The notes under the pieces: model-generated
Databases searched by the model: none
Told to the model about the DNA's origin: nothing
The model's input: only the letters and a program-made list of their open reading frames with translations
Shown here: piece by piece, positions 56,098 to 64,000 of the stretch
Layout: each line of letters opens with the position of its first letter
Numbering within the stretch: position 1 is the stretch's first letter
Program-made: the position numbers and the translations under genes
NCBI RefSeq assembly: GCF_001877035.1
Contig: NZ_CP015756.1
Coordinates: forward strand, 4,021,001-4,085,000
Direction of reading: 5' to 3'
From: Clostridium estertheticum subsp. estertheticum
Lineage (GTDB): Bacteria > Bacillota > Clostridia > Clostridiales > Clostridiaceae
Length of the DNA: 64,000 bases

Positions 56098-57017
56098 TTC
56101 ATCACCTCATTTTTCTTATTGATCAATTGTCTACAAATAGATTTTAATGGTGCCAAAATAATAGTCTCAATTAAAGAATAGCCCATAAAAACGAACAAAA
56201 TAACTTTATTAATATTATTTACCTTATTATATGCAGACTGATAGTAAAACTTAGACTTCAGATGAATTAAATGTGTCTTTATAACACTCAAACTTTTTTT
56301 TATTGAGACTGAATGCAAATGGCAATATGAATTATATGTTAATATCCCTTCTAAGTATCCATGTTTCATTATCTTAGAAGCTAATATATTTTCTTCATAA
56401 AATAAAAAAGTATTTTCATCGAACCCTCCAACTAGTTCAAATACTTCACTCTTTATTCCAAAGAAAGAACCTGGAACCACTTGTACATCCATGATTTTTC
56501 TAGTTTTATCAACTTTAAATACTTTTAATTTCCTTTTAATAGCTCTAAACAAATAAATGCAATCAAATATATCCTCTAGAAAACTTGGGATATTCCAAAA
56601 TGAAACTTTATTAGGATTACCACTTCCATCTAACATAATTCCAGAAAGAACTGCATATTTTTCATTTCTTATAAATGCAATTTTAATGTCTTCAATTAAA
56701 CTATTTTCAAAACTAACATCTGGATTTGCTATGAATATCAGATCTAAAGAAAACTTTTTTATAAGATATTTAAAACCATAGTTATTGCCATATGCGTAAC
56801 CACCATTTTTATTAGTTTTAATAACTTCACACTTAACATCATTAATCTTACTCAATTTTTCATAAGATTCATCAGTAGAATTATTATCCACTACAAGAAT
56901 TCTATTAATACTTTGATATTTCTTTATTTTATTTACCAATTTCATTACTGAATTACTATCATTATAATTTAATATTATAATTCCCACCTTTAGTATAACG
57001 ATCACTCCAAACGTCAA
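56094..57017 (-). CDS. Glycosyltransferase family 2 protein (rhamnosyltransferase-like)
   Basis: About 307 residues. The GT2 core begins VGIIILNYNDSNSVMKLV and continues with ILVVDNNSTDESYEKL, KTNKNGGYAYGNNYGFKYL, FIANPDVSFE (DxD equivalent) and PGSFFGIKSEVFELVGGFDENTFLFYEE, as in WbbL-type rhamnosyltransferases. A C-terminal hydrophobic patch (about 270-290) may hold it to the membrane. The start is uncertain: the frame opens with TTG, and GTG codons 5 or 11 are alternatives. Confidence 0.85.
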   Translation of the reverse strand: MTFGVIVILKVGIIILNYNDSNSVMKLVNKIKKYQSINRILVVDNNSTDESYEKLSKINDVKCEVIKTNKNGGYAYGNNYGFKYLIKKFSLDLIFIANPDVSFENSLIEDIKIAFIRNEKYAVLSGIMLDGSGNPNKVSFWNIPSFLEDIFDCIYLFRAIKRKLKVFKVDKTRKIMDVQVVPGSFFGIKSEVFELVGGFDENTFLFYEENILASKIMKHGYLEGILTYNSYCHLHSVSIKKSLSVIKTHLIHLKSKFYYQSAYNKVNNINKVILFVFMGYSLIETIILAPLKSICRQLINKKNEVMK

Positions 57018-57386
57018 AATAAACTACTGTCTAATAATATAGTTTTGATACTATCTATCCTTTAGGTTTCATATGATATAACCATTTTAAATTAAAAGTA
57101 TAAATGTACATTGCATATAAAATCCTTAAAAAATTGATAACACTTTATAAATTATATAATCTCTATCTAATAATCATAATATATTAATACTAAAATTTGT
57201 TTATCCTCTTTGTTATTAAATTAATGCCAACATTTTTTTATAATTGCAACATTTGCTATTGTTGCTACTCCCGAGCTTGTTTCAGGAGATGCAAGATGCA
57301 ACAAATTCATCTATGCTCACTTAAAGCTTTTCTAACACTTTTACAGCTCAAATGCACGATTATAATTAAGTGTGGTCATCGTAATA
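57018..57386. other. 369-bp intergenic gap inside the polysaccharide locus
   Basis: No gene recognised. About 57240-57320 is less AT-rich (GTTGCTACTCCCGAGC, GGAGATGCAAGATGC), with frames open for at most about 60 codons in several phases and no ribosome-binding site. It may be a remnant or contain an internal promoter. Confidence 0.35.
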
Positions 57387-58502
57387 TCACATTTTCTTGA
57401 TTGCATTGGTATAAAATTCTTCCAACCATTTTGAATTTTCCTTAATGTCATATCCTGAATCTAAAATTTGCTTGCAAGTATTTCCCCTGTTACCTTTCTT
57501 ATTTTCAATAATAAGCTTAGCCCAATAACTTGCCGATTTTTCCAAAGGTACAAACCTTAATAAATCCGTTATTTTCACATCTTTAGGAACAACTTTATCA
57601 CTTGTATAACACTTTAGACCTGCTGCTTGAGCTTCAATCAAAACATTACCAAATCCCTCAAATAATGAAGGTAAAATAAAAGAATCCATACATTGCATAT
57701 AGTCATATATATTTGGTACTGAGCCAGTAAAAATAACATCATCTTCAAGTTTTAATAATTTAATTCTATCTTTAATTTGTTTTTCCAAGACTCCTTCACC
57801 GATTAAAATGAGCTTAGAATTTTCATTCTTATTTTTGATATCATTAAAAATTTCAATTAAGAACAACTGATTTTTTTCTTTACTAAAACGTCCAACATGA
57901 CCAATAACGAATTGATTCTCTAATCCTAACTTCTGCCTCATATACAAGGATTTATCGAAAGAGAACGTAAATTTCTCAGAATCTATAGCATTTCTCATAT
58001 GTACAAATTCCGAATGATACTTTTTTCCAAATAGCCAATCACCTGAATTATTGCTACACACAAATCTGTAATTTATATATGGTTCCATCATGATTTTAAA
58101 GTATGACCTCACTATTAATTTCAAGTCAAAAGTATTTGGTCTACTGTGTGCATGACAAATTCTCACTGGTATACCTTGTCTTTTCGCTTCTCTTAGTGCG
58201 AAATATCCTAATTCTGACATATGTGAATGAATAATCTTATACTCCGAATGCTTAATGAAAAACTCTCGAATCATTTTTTTGTATTTAATAAAATTTTGAG
58301 GATAAATGGGACACATATGATATATTTTACCACCCATAGCCAAGATTTCATCATCATAATCACCCTTATCCGTGCGATGAGTCAAAAAATCGAACTGCAC
58401 TTTCGTTTTATCTATTTCTCTGTAATAGTTCATTATTAAGGTTTCTGTACCACCTCTATTCATAACAGTAACCATGTTTAATATCCTAATTGGCCAATTC
58501 AC
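57387..58502 (-). CDS. Glycosyltransferase family 4 protein (EpsF-like)
   Basis: 371 residues. The N-terminus ILNMVTVMNRGGTETLIMNYYREIDKTKVQFDFLTHR is typical of EpsF-type transferases. The C-terminal domain has FVIGHVGRFSKEKNQLFLIEIF and MQCMDSFILPSLFEGFGNVLIEAQAAGL (EX7E). The GTG start has a GTAGGTAGG site. It lies six bases after the GT2 gene before it, so it is translationally close. It adds one sugar of the repeat unit. Confidence 0.9.
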   Translation of the reverse strand: MNWPIRILNMVTVMNRGGTETLIMNYYREIDKTKVQFDFLTHRTDKGDYDDEILAMGGKIYHMCPIYPQNFIKYKKMIREFFIKHSEYKIIHSHMSELGYFALREAKRQGIPVRICHAHSRPNTFDLKLIVRSYFKIMMEPYINYRFVCSNNSGDWLFGKKYHSEFVHMRNAIDSEKFTFSFDKSLYMRQKLGLENQFVIGHVGRFSKEKNQLFLIEIFNDIKNKNENSKLILIGEGVLEKQIKDRIKLLKLEDDVIFTGSVPNIYDYMQCMDSFILPSLFEGFGNVLIEAQAAGLKCYTSDKVVPKDVKITDLLRFVPLEKSASYWAKLIIENKKGNRGNTCKQILDSGYDIKENSKWLEEFYTNAIKKM

Positions 58503-58508
58503 ATATAC

Positions 58509-59576
58509 CTACCTACTTTCAATAACCTTATTCATACACAGTACCAAAAAATATACACCTAAAGCATTCCCTCTTTTAGCGCATCCGTAATATAGCTTCC
58601 ATGGTATTGCAAAATATTTCAAGTTCAATGTTTTAACAGAGTTCATATATCTTTCGCTAGTTATAATTTTTCTAATTTCTCTAATCTTCTCTATTGATTT
58701 TTTATTAGATGAGGCTACATTTAATCCTAATTTCAAAATACTCAACGATATTCTATTATCTAATGCCTGATTATATTCTTTACCGTATTTCTTATTAATA
58801 ATATACTGATCCATAATATTGAATAAGTTGTCCCATTGTTCATATAACTTTTTATTATATTGGGTAGTAACTGACTCATTATTATTTTTTTTATAATGAT
58901 ACATATATTTAGGTAAATAAACTGCCTTTTTTACATGCTCGAAATAATATAAGTTAAAAAGACCATCTTCATACGATCCTATACTAGTAATATCATAAAA
59001 TTTAAGACTGTTCTCTCTAATTATATCCATCTTATAAATTTTACCCCATATTGTGCATAATGCATCTGCATTTTCAGGTTCTGATAATTCTTCTCCTATC
59101 AATCCTATAAATCTTCTATGTAATTTACCTCTTACTTCTTTATAATTGAATAACAATTTAGTATCTACTCTATATATTTCTTTTGGCAAGGATTTATTTG
59201 GATATTCTCTTATATATGACCACATTACTACATCTGCATTTTCTTCCAAAATTGCTTTTAATGCAACTTCACACATCTGCAGATCTATCCAGTCATCACT
59301 ATCAACAAATATCAAATAATCACCTTTTGCAACTGATAATCCCTCATTCCTAGCAATGGAAACCCCTTCATTTTTTTTATCAATTATTTTTATTCTTTTG
59401 TCATAACTATGAAACTCCTTTAAAATTTCTAAGCTATTATCAACTGACCCATCGTTTATACAAATTATTTCAATATTCCTATATGTCTGATTGATAATTG
59501 TATTTAAACATTTTGATAAATACTCTGATGCGTTGTATACAGGTACGATAATCGTAATTAATGAATTATCCATCAC
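58509..59576 (-). CDS. Glycosyltransferase family 2 protein
   Basis: 355 residues. ITIIVPVYNASEYLSKCLNTI, EIICINDGSVDNSLEIL, ISIARNEGLSVAKGDYLIFVDSDDWI (DxD) define a GT2 A-fold domain in the first 130 residues, followed by a mixed helical C-terminus. Start is GTG 59576 or the ATG immediately after it; GGAGG lies inside the end of the previous gene, which it overlaps by 11 bases. Confidence 0.9.
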   Translation of the reverse strand: MMDNSLITIIVPVYNASEYLSKCLNTIINQTYRNIEIICINDGSVDNSLEILKEFHSYDKRIKIIDKKNEGVSIARNEGLSVAKGDYLIFVDSDDWIDLQMCEVALKAILEENADVVMWSYIREYPNKSLPKEIYRVDTKLLFNYKEVRGKLHRRFIGLIGEELSEPENADALCTIWGKIYKMDIIRENSLKFYDITSIGSYEDGLFNLYYFEHVKKAVYLPKYMYHYKKNNNESVTTQYNKKLYEQWDNLFNIMDQYIINKKYGKEYNQALDNRISLSILKLGLNVASSNKKSIEKIREIRKIITSERYMNSVKTLNLKYFAIPWKLYYGCAKRGNALGVYFLVLCMNKVIESR

Positions 59577-60720
59577 TTATTCCTCCATAGATTCTAATCA
59601 TCTGGCTTTTAACATTATCATAAGAAAAGTATGTAATGTTTTTTGTATTATATTTTTTCATATCATTACAAATTTCTTTATCGGTATATAATTTATTTAT
59701 TGCACTTGCAAACCCTTCAACATCATCTGGTTCAACCAAATACCCACCTTCACCATCTTCAATTAAATCTGTATTCCCTCTTATTTTAGAACACACAACC
59801 GGCAATCCAGCCGCCATAGCTTCCATTAAGGCTACAGGTAGACCTTCCTGATATGAAGGAAACACAAAACAATCCGCCACATATAGTAATTCCTTCACAT
59901 CACTTCTATAGCCAGCAATTACTACTCTATCTTCTAAATGTAATTGCTTAGTTAAATTCTTCAAATATTCCTCAAACTCTCCAAGTCCACAAATTAATAA
60001 CTTCACATTTTTGTCTTGAATACCAGCAATTGCTTTAATTATTACTTCTTGATTCTTTCTCTTCGATAACTGCCCAACACTAATTAATACAAAATCGTCA
60101 TCTAAAAATCCAAACTCTGCTCTTTTTGCTTTTTTATCAACCTTCAGATTTTTAATTTCTTCTGTATGCATTCCTATTCCTGGTACATATTTTACCTTTT
60201 TAGATCTAAATCCTTTTGCTCTTATAAAATCTTCTTCATTAATTGTAATTAAGCAATCTGTATATTTAGCACAGAACTTTTCGATAGGATAAAAAATAAT
60301 CCAACTCTTAATCGATGCTCCTTTAAAAAAATGAAACCCGTGAGCTGTATAGATAACTTTAGTTCCCTGTTTTCTCTCACCCCTGCAAGCCAATCGTGCA
60401 ATAACACCCCCGATTGGTGAATGACAGTGAACTATCTGATAGTTGTTATCTTGGCATAATTTCTTCATTAACTTATAAGACTCTATAATATCCTTGACAG
60501 CAGTTATACTTCTTGGCACAGGGAGTTGGAATGTCTTAACTCCACTATGTTCCAATTCTTTACGAAATTCATCTACTCGCTCTTGACTTGTTATGCTTCC
60601 ATATTCAAAATTACAAGCTACATATACTTCAAATCCCATATTTTGAAGTATTTTTACGTTATCCATATTAAATAAATCAATCATTGAAGCAACCGATGCC
60701 ATCATTAATGCCTTTTTCAT
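59566..60720 (-). CDS. Glycosyltransferase family 4 protein
   Basis: 384 residues. The N-terminal half (KALMMASVASMIDLFNMDNVKILQNMGFEVYVACNF, VHCHSPIGGVIARLA, YTAHGFHFF) and the C-terminal half (FVLISVGQLSKRKNQEVIIKAI, LLYVADCFVFPSYQEGLPVALMEAMAAGLPVVCSKIRGN) are those of CapM/EpsD-like GT4 enzymes. It likely adds the second sugar of the lipid-linked unit after the initiating transferase. A GAGGTGAG site precedes the ATG. Confidence 0.9.
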   Translation of the reverse strand: MKKALMMASVASMIDLFNMDNVKILQNMGFEVYVACNFEYGSITSQERVDEFRKELEHSGVKTFQLPVPRSITAVKDIIESYKLMKKLCQDNNYQIVHCHSPIGGVIARLACRGERKQGTKVIYTAHGFHFFKGASIKSWIIFYPIEKFCAKYTDCLITINEEDFIRAKGFRSKKVKYVPGIGMHTEEIKNLKVDKKAKRAEFGFLDDDFVLISVGQLSKRKNQEVIIKAIAGIQDKNVKLLICGLGEFEEYLKNLTKQLHLEDRVVIAGYRSDVKELLYVADCFVFPSYQEGLPVALMEAMAAGLPVVCSKIRGNTDLIEDGEGGYLVEPDDVEGFASAINKLYTDKEICNDMKKYNTKNITYFSYDNVKSQMIRIYGGISDG

Positions 60721-60754
60721 TTACTCACCTCTTCAAAATGAATATTTCTTATTC

Positions 60755-61618
60755 CTATCTTTCTGTCACCCTAATTGATTCTCTCAAGTCCCCAACCCTA
60801 TATTCTTCTCCATACTCACTCATACTTTTCTCATAAACCAAATTTCCAAATGCCTTATTAACCACACCTACAAAATTACCCATAACCCTCAAAGCAGGAT
60901 TAAATACCTTTGTAAGTTTTATCTTCTTTCCATGAGCTTCGGCTATCAATTTAACCATATTTGCTGTATTAACATATTCACTATTCTGTGGAAAGAATAT
61001 CCCATTTTCTTCATTTTCAATCACAAGTCTAATAAATTCACAAAGATTATCTATATGTAACATACTTCTTTCATTGTCCACATCTGGAAACAACGGTAGT
61101 TTCTGAGCCATCTTCGCTAGTTTTGGATAATTCCCCTTTGATCCTTTCCCATAAATCATAGGTGGTCTTAATACAACGACTTTAAATTTACCATCGCCCA
61201 AAAGCATAATTCCTTCTTCTGCCTGTAGCTTACTGTTTCCGTAAAAATTAGTAGGCTGAGGTACTGCTCTTCTACTTATAACTCTTTTGTGATTTATACT
61301 ACTACTGTCACCATAAACTATTATGCTACTCATAAATACAAATTGTTTAACACCATCTGTCTTTGCTTTTTTAGCAGTTTCTATAGTAAGGTCTCGGTTA
61401 ATTTTATAATATAATGTCTCCATCTTTGGATCTGTTGAGACATGAGCTATCCCAGCCACGTGAAACACCACACCATACTTTGAAAAGTCTCTATTCTTCC
61501 ATTCATTATCTTTCATATCTAAAGTATCTATAGAATATTTATCTAAGTATTTCCCTAGCCATTTCTCAAGGCTTGTACCTATGTAACTATTTGCTCCTGT
61601 TATAAGTATTTTCTTCAT
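60755..61618 (-). CDS. NAD-dependent epimerase/reductase (SDR family)
   Basis: 287 residues. ITGANSYIGTSLEKWL (glycine-rich NAD loop at about 5-20), VFHVAGIAHVS, MSSIIVYGDSS and NFYGNSKLQAEE (catalytic Tyr and Lys) show an extended SDR acting on nucleotide sugars. Its place beside a CapD-type dehydratase and an initiating transferase suggests a UDP-4-keto-sugar 4-reductase (as for UDP-QuiNAc) or a 4-epimerase; sequence alone does not decide. An AAGGAGACG site precedes the ATG. Confidence 0.82.
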   Translation of the reverse strand: MKKILITGANSYIGTSLEKWLGKYLDKYSIDTLDMKDNEWKNRDFSKYGVVFHVAGIAHVSTDPKMETLYYKINRDLTIETAKKAKTDGVKQFVFMSSIIVYGDSSSINHKRVISRRAVPQPTNFYGNSKLQAEEGIMLLGDGKFKVVVLRPPMIYGKGSKGNYPKLAKMAQKLPLFPDVDNERSMLHIDNLCEFIRLVIENEENGIFFPQNSEYVNTANMVKLIAEAHGKKIKLTKVFNPALRVMGNFVGVVNKAFGNLVYEKSMSEYGEEYRVGDLRESIRVTER

Positions 61619-61677
61619 TTTAATATCGTCTCCTTCATCTCAGAAGCCCCTTTATGTATTAACTCTCCAATGCCAAA

Positions 61678-62241
61678 CTATACACTTTCTCCATCAGCTA
61701 ACACATATTTGTCTTTTAAAACCGTCCCACTCTTAACAACTGCTCCAGCACCAATATAAGATAATCCCCCAATCTTGCACGTACTCCTCACAACAGCCCC
61801 ACTACACACATGAACTCCATCGTAAACTTCGCAATCATGATCAACGGAGCTGTTAATATTAATAATACATCCCATACCTATCTTAGCTCCTGTATTAATA
61901 ACAACCCCTGCGAGTATCACACTACCATATCCAACATTGCTATATTTACTCACCGATGCCTTAGGATGAATAATAACAGGAACTTTATATCCTACCTTTA
62001 ATATTTCTTTGATTAATCCAAGTCTTTTCTCATTGTTACCAATACATACAATAGCGTACTCATATTTCTTAGAATTTCTTTTATAATCATCCATCTTACC
62101 AATAATCCTATGATCCAAAACCATTTCTACATCAGTTCTATCATCTAAAAATCTTATATTGTCCCATCTGCCCTCAAGTTCTGCAGTCTCTAGCACCACT
62201 CTGCCATGTCCACCAGCACCTATTATTAACAAATCACTCAT
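61678..62241 (-). CDS. PglD-type sugar acetyltransferase
   Basis: 187 residues. LLIIGAGGHGRVVLETAE at the N-terminus is the nucleotide-sugar half. The hexapeptide beta-helix follows, with the catalytic His in NINSSVDHDCEV (about 125-136) and acetyl-CoA site GLSYIGAGAVV. PglD-like enzymes N-acetylate UDP-4-amino sugars. It directly follows the initiating sugar-phosphate transferase gene. The matching aminotransferase is not next to it and may lie beyond the right edge. Confidence 0.85.
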   Translation of the reverse strand: MSDLLIIGAGGHGRVVLETAELEGRWDNIRFLDDRTDVEMVLDHRIIGKMDDYKRNSKKYEYAIVCIGNNEKRLGLIKEILKVGYKVPVIIHPKASVSKYSNVGYGSVILAGVVINTGAKIGMGCIININSSVDHDCEVYDGVHVCSGAVVRSTCKIGGLSYIGAGAVVKSGTVLKDKYVLADGESV

Positions 62242-62258
62242 TTTATATCACCTCATAT

Positions 62259-62897
62259 TTAGACTGATAAATCTTCATGACTGCTAACTTTGCTTCTTTC
62301 TTGGCTTATTTCTTCATCCCTTGCCTTGATTATTGAACCTTCAAGAATTCCTTCTGCTCTTAGAACCTTAAACACAGTTCTAAATATTATCATTGCATCT
62401 AACTTAAGCGATTTATTATTTAGATAATACTTATCATGCCTTGTTTTCTCATGATCATCATTATTATCTCGGCCATTGATTTGAGCCCACCCAGTGATTC
62501 CTGGAAGTAGTGTATGAACTCCTACCTTTGTCCGTAACTCCTTAAGTTCATACTGATTATATAAAGCAGGTCTTGGTCCTACAAGCACCATATCGCCTTT
62601 AATAATATTAATTATTTGTGGAAGCTCATCCATACTTGTTTTACGTAGAATCTTCCCACTTGTCGTTACATAACTTTTTGAACTATCTAGTTTATCTGTT
62701 GCAACATTTGGAGTTCCAACCTTCATTGTCCTAAATTTATAGAATTTAAATAATTCATTATTTTTACCTATTCTCATCTGAGTAAAAAATACTGGACCTT
62801 TTGAATTCAACTTTATTATTACTCCTACGATAATAAATAATGGCGATAATAACACCAATAATATTAAACTTACTACAGCATTTAAAAATCTCTCCAT
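62259..62897 (-). CDS. Initiating undecaprenyl-phosphate sugar-1-phosphate transferase (monotopic PGT)
   Basis: 212 residues. A single re-entrant membrane helix (about 5-28) precedes the PGT signature FKFYKFRTM, TSMDELPQIINIIKGDMVLVGPRPAL (catalytic Asp-Glu) and LLPGITGWAQINGRD. Short PglC/EpsL-like form without the long WbaP N-terminus. It starts the repeat unit on undecaprenyl phosphate. The ribosome-binding site is GGGGGGCGGT. Confidence 0.93.
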   Translation of the reverse strand: MERFLNAVVSLILLVLLSPLFIIVGVIIKLNSKGPVFFTQMRIGKNNELFKFYKFRTMKVGTPNVATDKLDSSKSYVTTSGKILRKTSMDELPQIINIIKGDMVLVGPRPALYNQYELKELRTKVGVHTLLPGITGWAQINGRDNNDDHEKTRHDKYYLNNKSLKLDAMIIFRTVFKVLRAEGILEGSIIKARDEEISQERSKVSSHEDLSV

Positions 62898-62941
62898 AAT
62901 ACCGCCCCCCTAAATTATTTTATTCTACAATATTAGTACAC

Positions 62942-63067
62942 AACTACGAAGTATACACCTACAGCTACATAGTAGCCGACTACAGCTGTGAAGCAGATGC
63001 CTAGGGCTACGAAGTAGACACCTACGGCTACATAGTAGCCGACTCTGGCTGCGACGTAGACACCTCT
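62942..63067. repeat. Six tandem 21-bp repeats at the 3' end of the capD-like gene
   Basis: Six units of exactly 21 bases (for example GGCTACATAGTAGCCGACT.. and GGCTACGAAGTAGACACCT..). Unit 6 and most of unit 5 are coding: they give the protein its tail AEVSTSQPESATM. Units 1-4 lie after the stop. In the same frame every further stop is TAG and occurs only at heptad positions 2 and 7. CGGCTAC / GTAGCCG hairpins occur within. Confidence 0.85.
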
Positions 63068-64000
63068 GCCAAAGTTCTATTGTATGTTGGAACTATTTCT
63101 CCTATTTTATCAATTAAAAGTTGCACATCATCTTTTTCAATAATCACTGCGAGCTCTAGCATCTTCTCTTTCATTACACTCAAGTCAGTAAATGTTGGTT
63201 TTCCTATAAATATCTTTTCATGTTTAGTATTTGTAAGTCCTTCTTCACTCATTAAAAGTTCTTCATAAAGTTTTTCTCCTGGGCGAAGTCCTGTGATTTC
63301 TATTTTAATATCTTTATCCGGAGTGAATCCTGAAAGTTTTATTAAATCCCATGCTAAATCATATATTTTAACAGGCTTTCCCATATCAAGCACGAATATT
63401 TCTCCACCTTGTGCATATGCACCAGATTGAAGCACTAATTGTGCAGCTTCGGGTATTGTCATAAAAAATCTTGTTATATATTTATTAGTGAGTGTAACTG
63501 GTCCACCATGTTCTATTTGTTTTTTAAATAGTGGGATAACTGACCCATTACTTCCTAGAACATTTCCAAATCTTACTGCTACAAAATGTGTTTTACTTAT
63601 TTTGTCCATTGATTGTATAATCATTTCACACATTCTTTTAGTTGCACCCATAACATTTGTTGGGTTTACCGCTTTGTCTGTAGATATCATAACGAATCTT
63701 TCTACATTAAACTTATGAGCACATTCAGCTACATTGTATGTTCCAAACACGTTGTTTTTTATAGCCTCCATTGGGCTATTTTCCATTAGTGGAACATGTT
63801 TATGCGCCGCGGCATGGAAAACTATATCTGGTGAATACTTTTTAAAAACATCTTCTAGCCTTTTCTTGTCTCTAACTGATCCTATAAGCACCAATAAATC
63901 TAATTTTGGATACTTATACTCAAGTTCCATTTGTAAATCATAAGCATTGTTTTCATATATATCAAAAACAATTAATTGTTTTGGATTAAACTTTATAATT
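63028..64000 (-). CDS. CapD/FlaA1-type nucleotide-sugar 4,6-dehydratase (partial)
   Basis: The coding frame is open to the right edge of the window, so the N-terminus is missing. VFHAAAHKHVPLMENSPMEAIKNNVFGT, MISTDKAVNPTNVMGATKR (catalytic Met/Lys-type SDR site), FGNVLGSNGSVIPLFKKQI and the C-terminal GEKLYEELL are typical of CapD/EpsC/PglF, which make UDP-4-keto-6-deoxy-GlcNAc-type sugars. It is the most upstream gene seen in the polysaccharide locus. The last 13 residues are encoded by the 21-bp tandem repeat. Confidence 0.92.
   Translation of the reverse strand, partial: IIKFNPKQLIVFDIYENNAYDLQMELEYKYPKLDLLVLIGSVRDKKRLEDVFKKYSPDIVFHAAAHKHVPLMENSPMEAIKNNVFGTYNVAECAHKFNVERFVMISTDKAVNPTNVMGATKRMCEMIIQSMDKISKTHFVAVRFGNVLGSNGSVIPLFKKQIEHGGPVTLTNKYITRFFMTIPEAAQLVLQSGAYAQGGEIFVLDMGKPVKIYDLAWDLIKLSGFTPDKDIKIEITGLRPGEKLYEELLMSEEGLTNTKHEKIFIGKPTFTDLSVMKEKMLELAVIIEKDDVQLLIDKIGEIVPTYNRTLAEVSTSQPESATM

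Noticed and set aside
57197-57400. 67-codon frame in the gap of the polysaccharide locus
   Set aside because: Cys- and Phe-rich, no ribosome-binding site and against the direction of the operon.
62942-63067. Tandem repeats as a CRISPR array
   Set aside because: Units are contiguous 21-mers without spacers, partly coding, and no cas genes are nearby.

Overview
This window looks like chromosomal DNA of a spore-forming, AT-rich Clostridium (sensu stricto). The left edge carries the start of spo0A. Ribosome-binding sites are strong AGGAGG or unusual G-run types, and several genes start at TTG. The gene content (LacI-controlled ribose operon, LCP and VanZ proteins, many secreted surface proteins) fits that genus. 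The species cannot be fixed from the sequence alone. No tRNA, rRNA or CRISPR array was seen.

Layout. 1-15.3 kb: spo0A start, a lipoprotein, a possible DUF2140-like membrane protein, an HTH protein, a chemoreceptor, a 994-residue Ig-like surface protein, a small secreted protein, a PTP-like (cysteine) phytase, a GH5-CBM2 cellulase and two zinc-ribbon membrane proteins, the second TcaA-like. 15.3-21.3 kb: a complete ribose operon transcribed leftward as rbsK-D-A-C-B-R, with a consensus promoter and two LacI-type operators. 21.4-29.3 kb: an LCP ligase, two VanZ-like proteins, and between them a glycosylation set (GtrA-like, two GT2 enzymes, a GT-C enzyme). One of the GT2 enzymes carries two N-terminal MshEN domains that predict cyclic-di-GMP control.

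29.4-45.7 kb is an accessory, scarred region. It holds four kinds of material: a small surface protein and a DUF5050-like protein; a phage-type regulatory and replication module (ImmA, repressor, Cro-like protein, DnaD-like initiator, sigma-like factor) beside the wreck of a second copy; a compact DUF3791/DUF3990/helical three-gene locus predicted to be an ADP-ribosyltransferase toxin-antitoxin; and a tandem pair of surface proteins with nearly identical N-termini but unrelated C-termini. It also contains remnants of AbiEii and Rpn nucleases, and a PAS-GGDEF gene interrupted by an in-frame stop.

45.8-64 kb is one leftward surface-polysaccharide locus of seventeen genes: CapD-type dehydratase, initiating sugar-phosphate transferase, acetyltransferase, epimerase/reductase, six glycosyltransferases, Wzy, Wzx, then VioA/VioB-like enzymes with RmlA, RmlC and RmlB. 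It should build a Wzx/Wzy-dependent polymer containing a dTDP-derived 4-acetamido-4,6-dideoxyhexose. The LCP, VanZ and c-di-GMP-gated glycosyltransferase genes upstream suggest that much of the window serves the cell envelope.

Recurring small elements: a dispersed 25-bp palindrome placed directly after stop codons (four copies), a 70-bp terminator-like direct repeat bracketing 30.9-38.2 kb, G-run/TTG translation starts, and a 6 x 21-bp tandem repeat at the 3' end of the capD-like gene. All calls come from reading the sequence and from recalled family signatures. No database search was possible.
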